64,000 bases of DNA. Source: Thalassobius sp965218685. GTDB lineage: Bacteria; Pseudomonadota; Alphaproteobacteria; Rhodobacterales; Rhodobacteraceae. The translations under genes and the position numbers were made by a program. The notes under the pieces are model-generated. The model worked only from the letters and a program-made list of their open reading frames with translations, was not told the origin of the DNA and did no database searches. Shown here piece by piece: positions 25,026 to 33,578 of the stretch (its first letter is position 1; each line of letters begins with the position of its first letter). The stretch covers positions 3,162,001 to 3,226,000 of the forward strand of contig NZ_OZ244657.1 of NCBI RefSeq assembly GCF_965218685.1, in the 5' to 3' direction.

Positions 25026-25568
25026 ATGGAGCTTAGTGATCTTGCCTTTGAATACGCCCCCGTAGGGCTGTGCATGCTGGAAAACCGGATCATCTCGGGG
25101 TGTAACCGCGAGTTCGCGCAGATTTTCGGTGGCCAGATGGCTGATTTCCAAGGCGAGCCCTTTGCGAATTTCTATGCCTCGAAAGAAGATTACGAGAAAA
25201 TCGGCAAGCGCGGGTTGGCGCAGATGCGCAAGACCGGGCGGTATTCTGATGAACGTGTCATGCGGCGACGCTCGGGCGAGCTGTTCTGGTGCCGGGTTCG
25301 CGGACAGTCCCTAACCCCCGAAGACCCATTCCTGCGTGGCATTTGGTCTTTGTCTGACCTGTCGCAAGAACGTCCCATCGTGGAATTGACCCAGCGCGAA
25401 CGCGAGGTAGCTATCCTGACTTGCCGCGGCATGACCAGCAAAGAGGTCGGCAAGGAATTGGACCTGTCCTATCGCACGGTCGAATTGTACCGTGCCCGGC
25501 TTTTGGAGAAGTTCCAGGCCCGCAAACTAGCGGAACTGGTGGCCAAACTGTCCGGAATGCCGCTTTGA
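25026..25568 (+). CDS. PAS-LuxR transcriptional regulator
   Basis: A 180-residue regulator. Residues about 7-112 form a PAS domain (YAPVGLCMLENRIISGCNRE, FWCRVRGQSL), and residues 118-175 a LuxR/GerE HTH (LTQREREVAILTCRGMTSKE then YRTVELYRARLLEKF). There is no receiver domain. The start at 25026 is chosen because longer frames overlap the acs terminator. Its position after acs, and the use of a LuxR-type regulator (CrbR) for acs elsewhere, suggest it takes part in acetate control. Confidence 0.85.
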   Translation: MELSDLAFEYAPVGLCMLENRIISGCNREFAQIFGGQMADFQGEPFANFYASKEDYEKIGKRGLAQMRKTGRYSDERVMRRRSGELFWCRVRGQSLTPEDPFLRGIWSLSDLSQERPIVELTQREREVAILTCRGMTSKEVGKELDLSYRTVELYRARLLEKFQARKLAELVAKLSGMPL

Positions 25569-25738
25569 TCAAAGGAAATACGACTTTCGTGCAATTTTCC
25601 CCTCGAATTCTGCGCGCAAAACCCCCACATTTCCTGCCAGAAGAAAGCTTTCCGTTGCGCAAAACTTAACCTATAACGCGCGCGGAAGAGCACAGGGCTG
25701 CGCCTCAACGTGGCCACCCGCAAACGGTCGAGGATACA

Positions 25739-26227
25739 ATGACTAAGAAAAATCAAGACGCAGACGTGGCCTTTATCCAGGCGCTGGCAGAACTGCTTAC
25801 GGAAAACGATCTGACCGAGCTGGAAGTGATGCGCGAATATGGCGATAACGACAGCCTGAACGTCCGCGTCAGCCGCGCGCAGGAAATCGTCACGCAAGTT
25901 GCTGCCCCCGTCGCCGCAGCGCCCGCACCTGTTGCCGCCGCAGCCCCCGCCGCCGCGCCTGCTGCCTCGTCCTCTGAAGACCCTGTCAGCCACCCCGGCG
26001 CCGTGACCTCGCCCATGGTGGGCACTGTGTATCTGCAGGCCGAGCCGGGCTCGCCCGCCTTTGTCAGCGTTGGCGCCCAAGTCAAAGAGGGCGACACCCT
26101 GCTGATCATCGAAGCGATGAAAACCATGAACCACATCCCGGCGCCCAAATCCGGCACCGTGAAACGTATCCTGGTCGAGGATTCCAGCGCCGTGGAATTC
26201 GGCGCACCGCTGATGATCATCGAATAA
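25739..26227 (+). CDS. accB: biotin carboxyl carrier protein of acetyl-CoA carboxylase
   Basis: A 162-residue BCCP. The N-terminal region (residues 8-45) is helical, followed by an Ala/Pro-rich swinging linker (52-78) and a C-terminal biotinyl domain with Lys128 in EAMKTM as the biotin site. The family thumb region lies at AEPGSPAFVSVG. It carries carboxybiotin between the biotin carboxylase encoded next and the carboxyltransferase. It sits 10 bases before accC. Confidence 0.95.
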   Translation: MTKKNQDADVAFIQALAELLTENDLTELEVMREYGDNDSLNVRVSRAQEIVTQVAAPVAAAPAPVAAAAPAAAPAASSSEDPVSHPGAVTSPMVGTVYLQAEPGSPAFVSVGAQVKEGDTLLIIEAMKTMNHIPAPKSGTVKRILVEDSSAVEFGAPLMIIE

Positions 26228-26237
26228 GGGCCGCGCC

Positions 26238-27587
26238 ATGTTCGATAAAATCCTGATTGCAAACCGAGGTGAGATCGCGCTGCGCGTGATCCGCGCGTGC
26301 CGTGAAATGGGCATCAAGTCCGTCGCGGTCCACTCGACCGCCGATTCCGACGCGATGCATGTGCGCATGGCCGACGAGGCCGTCTGCATTGGCCCGCCCT
26401 CTTCGACGCAAAGCTACCTGTCGATCCCGGCGATCATCTCGGCCTGTGAAATCACCGGCGCGCAGGCGATCCACCCCGGCTATGGCTTCCTGTCGGAAAA
26501 CGCCAACTTTGTGCAGATCCTGGAAGACCACGACATCACCTTCATCGGCCCGACCGCGGAACACATCCGCATCATGGGTGACAAGATCACGGCCAAGGAA
26601 ACCGCCGCGGATCTGGGTATTCCGGTCGTTCCCGGCTCGGCTGGCGGTGTGCCCACTGTCGAAGATGCCAAGAAGATCGGCGCCGAATTCGGCTATCCCG
26701 TGATCATCAAGGCCACGGCTGGCGGCGGTGGCCGCGGCATGAAAGTGGCCAATGATGAAAGCGAGATGGAGAACGCCTTCCGCACAGCGCGCAGCGAGGC
26801 CAAGGCCGCATTTGGCAATGACGAAGTCTATATTGAGAAATACCTGACCACCCCCCGCCACATCGAGATCCAGGTCTTTGGTGACGGCAAGGGCACGGGT
26901 GTGCATCTGGGCGAGCGCGACTGTTCTTTGCAGCGCCGCCACCAGAAGGTCTTTGAAGAGGCTCCGGGCCCCTGCATCACCCCCGAAGAGCGCGCCAAGA
27001 TCGGCAAGGTCTGCGCGGATGCCATCGGCAAAATGGGCTATCGCGGCGCCGGCACCGTGGAATTCCTGTACGAAAAGGGCGAGTTCTATTTCATCGAGAT
27101 GAACACCCGCCTGCAGGTGGAACACCCCGTGACCGAGGGCATTTTCGGCGTCGATCTGGTCCGCGAACAGATCCGCGTGGCCGAGGGGCTGCCGATGTCC
27201 TTTACCCAGGACGATCTGGAAATCAACGGCCACGCCATCGAGGTGCGGATCAACGCTGAAAAACTGCCGAACTTCGCCCCCTGCCCCGGTAAAATCTCGC
27301 ATTTCCATGCCCCCGGTGGCCTTGGTGTGCGGATGGATTCGGCGCTCTATGATGGCTACTCGATCCCGCCCTATTACGACTCGCTGATTGGCAAACTGAT
27401 CGTGCACGGGCGCGACCGGCCCGAAGCCCTGGCGCGGCTGAACCGCGCCCTGGGCGAGTTGATCATTGACGGCATCGACACCACCGTGCCGCTGTTTCAC
27501 GCGCTTCTGCAAGAAGAAGACATCCACAGCGGCAACTACAACATCCACTGGCTGGAACACTGGTTGGAAACCAATCTGGCCGAGTGA
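26238..27587 (+). CDS. accC: biotin carboxylase of acetyl-CoA carboxylase
   Basis: A 449-residue ATP-grasp enzyme that carboxylates biotin on AccB, the first step of fatty acid synthesis. It begins MFDKILIANRGEIALRVIRA, has the glycine-rich loop ATAGGGGRGMKV, the metal and bicarbonate region RDCSLQRRHQKVFEEAPGP and the EMNTRLQVEHPVTE signature. Length matches the family (about 450). A strong terminator follows at 27594. Confidence 0.97.
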   Translation: MFDKILIANRGEIALRVIRACREMGIKSVAVHSTADSDAMHVRMADEAVCIGPPSSTQSYLSIPAIISACEITGAQAIHPGYGFLSENANFVQILEDHDITFIGPTAEHIRIMGDKITAKETAADLGIPVVPGSAGGVPTVEDAKKIGAEFGYPVIIKATAGGGGRGMKVANDESEMENAFRTARSEAKAAFGNDEVYIEKYLTTPRHIEIQVFGDGKGTGVHLGERDCSLQRRHQKVFEEAPGPCITPEERAKIGKVCADAIGKMGYRGAGTVEFLYEKGEFYFIEMNTRLQVEHPVTEGIFGVDLVREQIRVAEGLPMSFTQDDLEINGHAIEVRINAEKLPNFAPCPGKISHFHAPGGLGVRMDSALYDGYSIPPYYDSLIGKLIVHGRDRPEALARLNRALGELIIDGIDTTVPLFHALLQEEDIHSGNYNIHWLEHWLETNLAE

Positions 27588-27593
27588 TTTCAT

Positions 27594-27622
27594 GGCCGGG
27601 CCACCGTGGCCCGGCCTTTTTT
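27594..27622 (+). terminator. rho-independent terminator of accBC
   Basis: GGCCGGGCCAC and GTGGCCCGGCC form a very stable stem with a minimal loop, followed by six T, seven bases after the accC stop. It lies just before the aat start. Confidence 0.93.
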
Positions 27623-27635
27623 CTACGGACAAGGC

Positions 27636-28286
27636 ATGGCCAAGGACGACACGATCCTGACCCCGGAACTGCTGCTGAACGCCTATGCCTCGGGCGTGTT
27701 TCCCATGGCCGAAACCCGTGACGATCCCGAGATTTTCTGGGTCGATCCGCGCCGTCGTGGCATCTTTCCCTTGGACAAGTTTCATATCTCGCGCAGCCTG
27801 GCCCGGCGTCTGCGACGCGAGGAGTTCTCTATCCGGATCAACAGCGACTTTGCCGGCGTAGTGCAAGGCTGCGCCGACCGGGAAGAAACCTGGATAAACG
27901 ACGAAATATTTTTTCTTTACAGTCAGTTACACGCCTTGGGCTTTGCCCACTCGCTGGAGGTTTACGAAGGCGATATCCTGGTTGGCGGGGTCTATGGCGT
28001 CACTCTGGGCGGTGCGTTTTTCGGGGAAAGCATGTTTTCGCGCCGCACCGACGCGTCAAAAATCGCGCTGGCTTATCTGGTGGACCGGCTGAATTTGGCG
28101 GGTTTTTCCCTCTTTGATACGCAGTTCATCACGCCGCATCTGGCCTCGCTGGGGGCCATCGAAATCCCGCGCGCACAGTATCATCGGTTGCTGGAAGACG
28201 CGCTTGAGCACGATGCAGATTTCACCGACCCGCCGCTGCCTGCCTCTGCTCAGGAGGTTTTACAGCGCAACACCCACACGTCATAG
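27636..28286 (+). CDS. aat: leucyl/phenylalanyl-tRNA--protein transferase
   Basis: A 216-residue enzyme of the N-degron pathway. It adds Leu or Phe from aminoacyl-tRNA to proteins with N-terminal Arg or Lys, marking them for ClpAP. Family motifs are ASGVFPMAE, WVDPRRRGIFPLD, VYGVTLGGAFFGESMFSR and FDTQFITPHLASLGA. ATG 27636 is preferred because the upstream ATG lies within the accC terminator. The 3' end overlaps the convergent DUF2155 gene by 37 bases. Confidence 0.95.
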   Translation: MAKDDTILTPELLLNAYASGVFPMAETRDDPEIFWVDPRRRGIFPLDKFHISRSLARRLRREEFSIRINSDFAGVVQGCADREETWINDEIFFLYSQLHALGFAHSLEVYEGDILVGGVYGVTLGGAFFGESMFSRRTDASKIALAYLVDRLNLAGFSLFDTQFITPHLASLGAIEIPRAQYHRLLEDALEHDADFTDPPLPASAQEVLQRNTHTS

Positions 28287-28648
28287 CGCGAATGATCCAG
28301 CGCGTTCAGCGCGGGTGACGAGGCCAGCATCCAACCCTGGAACACTGGTTCCGCTGCACCCTGATCACGGATGGTCAAAAAGGCATAGGCGTCGCCAGCA
28401 GGGTTATTTTCAGGATAGCGGCATTCGCCCAGATCAATCACCAGACGCTCATAACGGACGCTGGTGCCATTGAGTATCTCGATGTCCTGAAACTCGGCAT
28501 TGACCTTGTCCAGACCGCGCAAAATGGCGCCTGCGCCTGTCGCGACCCCGTCGACGTTTTCAATTTCCAGACTGACGCCATTACCGGGATCATCCTGTGC
28601 CTGCACGGGCGCGGCACAAAGCAACAGCAGGGTCAGCAGCCGCTTCAT
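28250..28648 (-). CDS. DUF2155 secreted protein
   Basis: A 132-residue protein with a Sec signal (MKRLLTLLLLCAAPVQAQ). The conserved DUF2155 core follows (ILRGLDKVNAEFQDIEILNG, then FQGWMLASSPALNALDHSRY and DVWVLRC). Two Cys (GECRYPE and VLRC) could form a disulfide. It is predicted periplasmic, and its function is unknown. It overlaps mlaD by four bases (ATGA), so it is coexpressed with an outer-membrane lipid transport component. Confidence 0.88.
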   Translation of the reverse strand: MKRLLTLLLLCAAPVQAQDDPGNGVSLEIENVDGVATGAGAILRGLDKVNAEFQDIEILNGTSVRYERLVIDLGECRYPENNPAGDAYAFLTIRDQGAAEPVFQGWMLASSPALNALDHSRYDVWVLRCKTS

Positions 28649-29091
28649 TCGCTGCTCCCGGATACGAATTTCATCAGCAGCGCAACAAGCGAAACGGCCC
28701 CTTGCGTGTCCTCGATCTCGTCGCCGGGGGCGAAGTTGAAGGGCGATCCACCGGGTACGATTTCCACGAAATTGCCGCCCAGCAACCCTTCTGAGGCGAC
28801 CACAACGGCGCTGTCATCGGGGATCTCGATCCCTTCGGCAACAGAAAACTTGGTGTCGGCGCGGAAAGTCTGCGGGTTCAGATCCAGCGCGGTCACCGTG
28901 CCGATCTTAACGCCAGCCAGACGCACATCGGTGCCCACGGTCACGCCCTCGGCCGAGCGGAACGATGCGCCCAGCTCGTAGCCTGTTGTCTGTTTGGTAA
29001 ATCCGGTGATTTGACCTGCATAGGCGACAAAGCCAATGGCCACGGCCAGCACGACGCCCCCAACAAAGGCTTCGGTCTTGTGTTCAGACAT
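28645..29091 (-). CDS. mlaD: MlaD-type MCE protein (lipid asymmetry transport)
   Basis: A 148-residue protein with one N-terminal membrane anchor (VGGVVLAVAIGFVAYAG) and a periplasmic MCE domain (YELGASFRSAEGVTVGTDVR, LAGVKIGTV). MlaD hexamers carry phospholipids between the inner-membrane MlaFEB ABC complex and MlaC. Other mla genes are not in this window. The start at 29091 (MSEHKTEAFVG) places the anchor near the N-terminus, as in homologues. Confidence 0.9.
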   Translation of the reverse strand: MSEHKTEAFVGGVVLAVAIGFVAYAGQITGFTKQTTGYELGASFRSAEGVTVGTDVRLAGVKIGTVTALDLNPQTFRADTKFSVAEGIEIPDDSAVVVASEGLLGGNFVEIVPGGSPFNFAPGDEIEDTQGAVSLVALLMKFVSGSSE

Positions 29092-29102
29092 TGAAAAGCC
29101 CC

Positions 29103-29486
29103 TTATTCGGGCGTCCACGCCTCGTAATCGGCGCGCGGCGCGGGTTCAACGCGACGGATCGAGCCCTTGGGCGCATAAGCCAAGGCCGAGCCGGTCAGGT
29201 TTTCCTGGTGCGGCTTTTCCCAGTCCTTATGTACAAAAGGCTTGTCGCTTGGTGCATCCTTGAAGGTGTGGTGCAGCCAGCCGTGCCAATCTGGGCTGAT
29301 GCGACTGGCTTCAATCTCGCCGTTATACATGACCCAACGGCGCTTGCCGTCCACGCTGCGATAGTAGGTGTTGCCCTGCTCGTCCTCGCCGACTTTCACG
29401 CCTTTGCGTGCGGTGTACAGACGGGTGTTGATCGTACCGCCGTTCCACCAGGTGACTGCGCTGAGGATGGTGTTCAGAATACCCAT
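29103..29486 (-). CDS. NDUFA12-like complex I accessory protein
   Basis: A 127-residue protein beginning MGILNTILSAVTWWNGGTIN. It contains WVMYNGEIEASRISPDWHGW and LHHTFKDAP, the hallmark of the NADH:ubiquinone oxidoreductase 17.2-kDa (B17.2/NDUFA12) family that alphaproteobacteria share with mitochondria. It binds the peripheral arm of complex I. It is followed after 11 bases by mlaD and the DUF2155 gene, a typical alphaproteobacterial gene string. Confidence 0.93.
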   Translation of the reverse strand: MGILNTILSAVTWWNGGTINTRLYTARKGVKVGEDEQGNTYYRSVDGKRRWVMYNGEIEASRISPDWHGWLHHTFKDAPSDKPFVHKDWEKPHQENLTGSALAYAPKGSIRRVEPAPRADYEAWTPE

Positions 29487-29599
29487 GGGTCTCTCCAAAA
29501 TGCCTTGGTCCTGATATGACCGAATTTGTGCCAAAGGTCCAGTGGCAGGGCCCGCCGCCAATGCCGCAGATGCGCAAGTTTTCGCGACGGGCCGTGATC

Positions 29600-29959
29600 T
29601 TAATGCGCCAACGCGGTGACTTCGATCTCGATCCGGTATTTGGGGTCGATCAGGTTACACTCGATCATGGTCGCCGCCGGGGGATTGGCACCGAATGTCT
29701 CGGACAGAATCGGCCAGCAGGGTTCAAATTCGGCCGCATCGGGCAGGTAGTAGTTCACACGAACCACGTCCGCCAAGGTCGAGCCTGCCTGCTCCAGCGC
29801 GCCCTTGATCGTATCCAGCGCGGCGCGGCACTGTTCCTGCACGGTATCGCCCTGCCCGACGGTGCCCGCCACATGGACGAACCCGCCCGCAACAACAGCA
29901 CGGCAATAGCCGATCTTGGCTTCGAATTCGCCGCCGGAATGAATGCGTTTGATGGTCAT
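29600..29959 (-). CDS. RidA-family protein
   Basis: A 119-residue member of the RidA/YjgF/UK114 family. The core has HVAGTVGQGD, EQCRAALDTIKGALEQAGS, VVRVNYYLPD and ATMIECNLIDPKYRIEIEVT. Canonical RidA hydrolyses reactive enamines and imines through an Arg in the C-R-(V) motif; here MIECNLIDPKYRIEIE has Cys but not Arg at the usual position, so it probably belongs to an Rid subgroup with a different or unknown activity. It stands alone between complex I and clpX genes. Confidence 0.88.
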   Translation of the reverse strand: MTIKRIHSGGEFEAKIGYCRAVVAGGFVHVAGTVGQGDTVQEQCRAALDTIKGALEQAGSTLADVVRVNYYLPDAAEFEPCWPILSETFGANPPAATMIECNLIDPKYRIEIEVTALAH

Positions 29960-30018
29960 GATTGCTCTCCTTCATCTTGCCCCAGCGATACGATTGCACG
30001 GCGCGGGCGGCAAGACAG

Positions 30019-30053
30019 AAAAGCCCGGCATCCGTGCAGGATACCGGGCTTTT
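30019..30053 (-). terminator. terminator of clpX (works in both directions)
   Basis: AAAAGCCCGGTATCC and GGATGCCGGGCTTTT form a long stem with a short loop, 20 bases past the clpX stop, with T runs on either strand. Confidence 0.9.
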
Positions 30054-30072
30054 GTCTCAGGTGCCGCAGGGT

Positions 30073-31338
30073 TTAGCTGGCGCTGGCTTCTTCGGCTTGG
30101 CCTTCGGCAAAGATCATCAGCGGTTTCGCAGCCGAGGTCGCGGCCTCTTCGTTCACCACTACCTCGGTGACGTTTTCCATGCTGGGCAAATCGAACATCG
30201 TGTCCAGCAGGATATCTTCGAGGATCGATCGCAGGCCGCGCGCGCCGGTTTTCCGCTCGATCGCGCGTTTGGCGATGGCCGCCAGCGCGTCATCGGTAAA
30301 GGTCAGCTGCGCGTCTTCCAGCTCGAACAGGCGCTGGTATTGTTTGACCAGGGCGTTCTTGGGCTGGGTCAGGATGGTGACCAGCGCGTCTTGATCCAGA
30401 TCTTCCAGCGTCGCGATGACGGGCAGACGGCCAACGAATTCCGGGATCAGACCGAATTTCAGAAGATCCTCAGGCTCGAGGCTCTTGAAGGTTTCGCCCA
30501 CGCCCTCGTCGCTATCATCACGCACATCCGCGCCAAAACCCATCGCCGAGCCCTTGCCGCGTTGCTTGATGATCCGGTCAAGGCCCGCGAAAGCGCCGCC
30601 GCAGATGAACAGGATATTGGTCGTGTCCACTTGCAGGAATTCCTGCTGCGGATGCTTGCGGCCGCCTTGCGGGGGAACGCTGGCAACGGTGCCTTCCATC
30701 AGTTTCAGCAACGCTTGCTGCACGCCCTCGCCCGACACGTCGCGGGTGATCGAGGGGTTTTCCGACTTGCGGGTGATCTTGTCGACCTCGTCGATATAGA
30801 CGATGCCGCGCTGCGCGCGTTCGACGTTGTATTCGCTGGCCTGCAGCAGCTTGAGGATGATGTTTTCCACGTCTTCACCCACATAACCGGCCTCGGTCAG
30901 GGTGGTAGCGTCAGCCATGGTAAACGGTACATCCAGAATGCGCGCCAGCGTCTGCGCCAGCAGGGTCTTACCGCAACCCGTGGGGCCGATCAGCAAGATG
31001 TTGGATTTGCTCAGCTCAATCTCGCCGTTTTTTTGCGAGTGGTTGAGACGCTTATAGTGGTTGTGCACAGCGACAGACAGCACGCGCTTGGCCATTGCCT
31101 GACCGATCACGTAGTCATCCAGAACGCTGCAGATGTCTTGCGGAGTGGGAACACCTTCGCCGGATTTCAGGCCTGCGGTCTTAGTTTCTTCGCGGATGAT
31201 ATCCATGCAAAGTTCGACGCATTCATCGCAGATGAACACGGTGGGCCCGGCAATCAGCTTGCGGACCTCGTGCTGGCTTTTGCCGCAGAAGCTGCAATAC
31301 AGTGTATTCTTGCTGTCGCCGCCGGAGTTGTTCGCCAT
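30073..31338 (-). CDS. clpX: ATP-dependent Clp protease ATP-binding subunit ClpX
   Basis: A 421-residue AAA+ unfoldase feeding ClpP. It has an N-terminal zinc-binding domain with Cys15, Cys18, Cys37 and Cys40. Walker A is GPTGCGKT (residues 118-125) and Walker B is IVYIDEVDK. The GYVGEDVEN pore loop and EFVGRLPV sensor region are present. Length matches the family. clpP lies upstream in the same direction, separated by a terminator hairpin. Confidence 0.98.
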   Translation of the reverse strand: MANNSGGDSKNTLYCSFCGKSQHEVRKLIAGPTVFICDECVELCMDIIREETKTAGLKSGEGVPTPQDICSVLDDYVIGQAMAKRVLSVAVHNHYKRLNHSQKNGEIELSKSNILLIGPTGCGKTLLAQTLARILDVPFTMADATTLTEAGYVGEDVENIILKLLQASEYNVERAQRGIVYIDEVDKITRKSENPSITRDVSGEGVQQALLKLMEGTVASVPPQGGRKHPQQEFLQVDTTNILFICGGAFAGLDRIIKQRGKGSAMGFGADVRDDSDEGVGETFKSLEPEDLLKFGLIPEFVGRLPVIATLEDLDQDALVTILTQPKNALVKQYQRLFELEDAQLTFTDDALAAIAKRAIERKTGARGLRSILEDILLDTMFDLPSMENVTEVVVNEEAATSAAKPLMIFAEGQAEEASAS

Positions 31339-31414
31339 GGTCTCCCTTTCAGGCCTCGTCTTGCATCATCATTGGTCATCAAGCTTATGGCAGCCTGCGG
31401 GCGGCCACAATGTC

Positions 31415-31459
31415 AAAAACGCCCCGGAGTGATCATGTGTGATCTGGAAGCCGGGGCGC
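31415..31459 (-). terminator. terminator of clpP
   Basis: On the minus strand GCGCCCCGG pairs with CCGGGGCG around a region that contains a second small GATCA/TGATC hairpin, followed by five T. It begins eight bases past the clpP stop, so clpX probably has its own promoter as well. Confidence 0.85.
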
Positions 31460-31466
31460 TGGTTGC

Positions 31467-32099
31467 TTATGCCTCTTCGTCAGCCGCTTTGGCGCGGTTG
31501 GTCACGATCTCGTCGATCAAACCCCAGTCCTTGGCTTCCTCGGGCGACATGAAGTTGTCGCGCTCCAGCCCGGTTTCAACCTCTTTATAGGTGCGACCAG
31601 TGTGCTTGACGTAAATCTCGTTCAGGCGCTTTTTCAGCTTCAGCGTCTCTTCGGCATGGATCATGATGTCCGTTGCCTGACCCTGGTACCCGCCCGAGGG
31701 CTGGTGCACCATCACGCGGCTGTTGGGCAGGCTGAAACGCATCCCGGCCTCACCAGCCGTCAGCAGCAGCGAGCCCATCGAGGCCGCCTGGCCGATCACC
31801 AGCGTCGACACTTTAGGTTTGATGTACTGCATGGTGTCATAGATCGACAGGCCCGAGGTCACAACGCCACCGGGGCTGTTGATATACATGCTGATTTCCT
31901 TAGACGGGTTTTCCGCCTCAAGGTGCAGCAGCTGCGCCACGATCAGGCTGGACATGCCATCATGCACGGGGCCGTTCAGGAAGATGATCCGCTCCTTCAA
32001 CAGGCGCGAGAAGATGTCGTATGCACGTTCGCCCCGGCTGGTTTGTTCCACAACCATCGGGACCAGGGTGTTCATATATGTCTCAAAAGGGTCTTTCAT
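31467..32099 (-). CDS. clpP: ATP-dependent Clp protease proteolytic subunit ClpP
   Basis: A 210-residue serine protease. The catalytic triad is visible as Ser107 (GQAASMGS), His132 (MVHQPSGG) and Asp181 (ERDNFMS). It forms the tetradecameric chamber served by ClpX encoded next. The start at 32099 gives a short propeptide-like N-terminus (MKDPFETYMNTLVPMVVEQT). Confidence 0.98.
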   Translation of the reverse strand: MKDPFETYMNTLVPMVVEQTSRGERAYDIFSRLLKERIIFLNGPVHDGMSSLIVAQLLHLEAENPSKEISMYINSPGGVVTSGLSIYDTMQYIKPKVSTLVIGQAASMGSLLLTAGEAGMRFSLPNSRVMVHQPSGGYQGQATDIMIHAEETLKLKKRLNEIYVKHTGRTYKEVETGLERDNFMSPEEAKDWGLIDEIVTNRAKAADEEA

Positions 32100-32220
32100 A
32101 TCCGCTCGCCTGCTGTTGATACCGCACCTTTACGCACCTGGTGCTAACAGAGTCTTAGTGTTGCGCCGGGGGGGCTGCAAGGGCATAGCCCTGAATTAGT
32201 TCCCGCGACCTTGGCACAAG

Positions 32221-32251
32221 AAAAAACCGGAGGCGCTTTGGGCACCCCCGG
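32221..32251 (-). terminator. terminator of hemA
   Basis: On the minus strand CCGGGGGTGC and GCGCCTCCGG pair (about 10 positions including G-T pairs) around CCAAA and are followed by six T, 27 bases past the hemA stop. Confidence 0.88.
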
Positions 32252-32277
32252 CTTCGATTCAATTCCACAGATCAGGT

Positions 32278-33501
32278 TTACTGGGCGGCCATCGGACGGC
32301 GCGCCAGGTGGCATTCGGCCCACAGCGTTTCCAGCGCACCAACCAGACGATCCATATCCTCGGCGGAATGGACGGGCGACGGGGTGATCCGCAAACGCTC
32401 GGTGCCCTTGGGGACGGTGGGATAGTTGATCGGCTGGATATAGATCCCGTGATCAGCCATCAGTCGGTCCGAGATGAACTTGCACTTCACCGGATCGCCC
32501 ACCATCACCGGAATGATGTGGCTGGGGTTCGGGATATGCGGGATGCCGATCCCGTCCAGACGCGTGCGCAGCTCGGCCACGCGCGCCTGCTGGCCCTGAC
32601 GTTCCTGATCCGACTGTTTCAAATGCCGGATCGAGGCCACGGCACCGGCGGCCACATGCGGCGGCAGCGCGGTGGTAAAGATGAACCCGCTGGCAAAGCT
32701 GCGGATGAAATCGACCAGTTCCTTGGTGCCGGTGATATAGCCGCCGACAACGCCGAACGCCTTGCCCAGCGTGCCTTCGATGATGTCGATGCGGTCCATC
32801 AGACCTTCGCGTTCGGCCACACCGCCACCATGGGCGCCGTACATGCCAACCGCGTGCACTTCGTCGATATAGGTCATGGCGTTGTATTTATCGGCCAGAT
32901 CGCAGATCGCCTCGATCGGGGCAATGTCACCATCCATCGAATAGACGGATTCAAACGCGATCAGCTTGGGTTGTTCCAAAGGCAGCGATTGCAGATGCGC
33001 CTCAAGGTCCTCAAGATCGTTGTGTTTCCAGACAATGCGCTGCGCCTTGGAGTGGCGGATGCCCTCGATCATCGAGGCATGGTTCAGCGCGTCCGACAGG
33101 ATCACCAGACCGGGAATTTTCGCGCCCAGCGTGCCCAGCGTCGCCCAGTTGGACACATAGCCCGAGGTGAACAGCAGCGCGGCCTCTTTGCCATGCAGGT
33201 CGGCCAGCTCGGCCTCCAGCTCAACATGATCATGGGTGGTGCCGCTGATGTTACGGGTGCCGCCCGCACCTGCGCCGCTGCGATCCAGCGCGGCATGCAT
33301 GGCCGACAGCACGTCAGGATGCTGCCCCATGCCCAGATAGTCGTTCGAGCACCAGATGGTGACGTCTTTCGCGTCACCTTCGTTGCGGAAAGTCGCCTTG
33401 GGGAACGCGCCCAAGTGCCGTTCCAGATCGGCGAATACGCGATAGTTGCCTTCTTCGCGCAGCTTCGTGAGCGACTCGGTAAAAAATCCCTGGTAGTCCA
33501 T
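32278..33501 (-). CDS. hemA: 5-aminolevulinate synthase
   Basis: A 407-residue PLP enzyme of the Shemin pathway that condenses glycine and succinyl-CoA, the alphaproteobacterial route to haem and corrinoids. Motifs are the N-terminal MDYQGFFTESLTKLREEGNY, the glycine-rich GGTRNISGTTHDHVELEAEL, the DEVHAVGMYGAHG pyridoxal-stacking region and the PLP lysine in GTLGKAFGVVGG. It lies directly downstream of soxF in the same direction; the sox cytochromes demand haem, but this adjacency may be chance. Confidence 0.97.
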   Translation of the reverse strand: MDYQGFFTESLTKLREEGNYRVFADLERHLGAFPKATFRNEGDAKDVTIWCSNDYLGMGQHPDVLSAMHAALDRSGAGAGGTRNISGTTHDHVELEAELADLHGKEAALLFTSGYVSNWATLGTLGAKIPGLVILSDALNHASMIEGIRHSKAQRIVWKHNDLEDLEAHLQSLPLEQPKLIAFESVYSMDGDIAPIEAICDLADKYNAMTYIDEVHAVGMYGAHGGGVAEREGLMDRIDIIEGTLGKAFGVVGGYITGTKELVDFIRSFASGFIFTTALPPHVAAGAVASIRHLKQSDQERQGQQARVAELRTRLDGIGIPHIPNPSHIIPVMVGDPVKCKFISDRLMADHGIYIQPINYPTVPKGTERLRITPSPVHSAEDMDRLVGALETLWAECHLARRPMAAQ

Positions 33502-33578
33502 GCCGTCTAGGTCTTCCTTAGTTCCTGTTCGTCGGTGCCTCTGGCCCCCGAGGGGACCAGAAACAGATCTTTTGGCGT

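Noticed and set aside
25655..25677. TTGCGC and TATAAC as the accBC promoter
   Set aside because: Spacing is about 11 bases, too short for a normal -35/-10 pair.
25738..25978. Ala/Pro-rich repeats in the accB region as a DNA repeat or CRISPR
   Set aside because: They encode the normal BCCP linker; no spaced direct repeats of CRISPR type occur in the window.
33502..33578. soxG or soxH remnants next to soxF
   Set aside because: The gap to hemA is only 77 bases and contains no coding signal.
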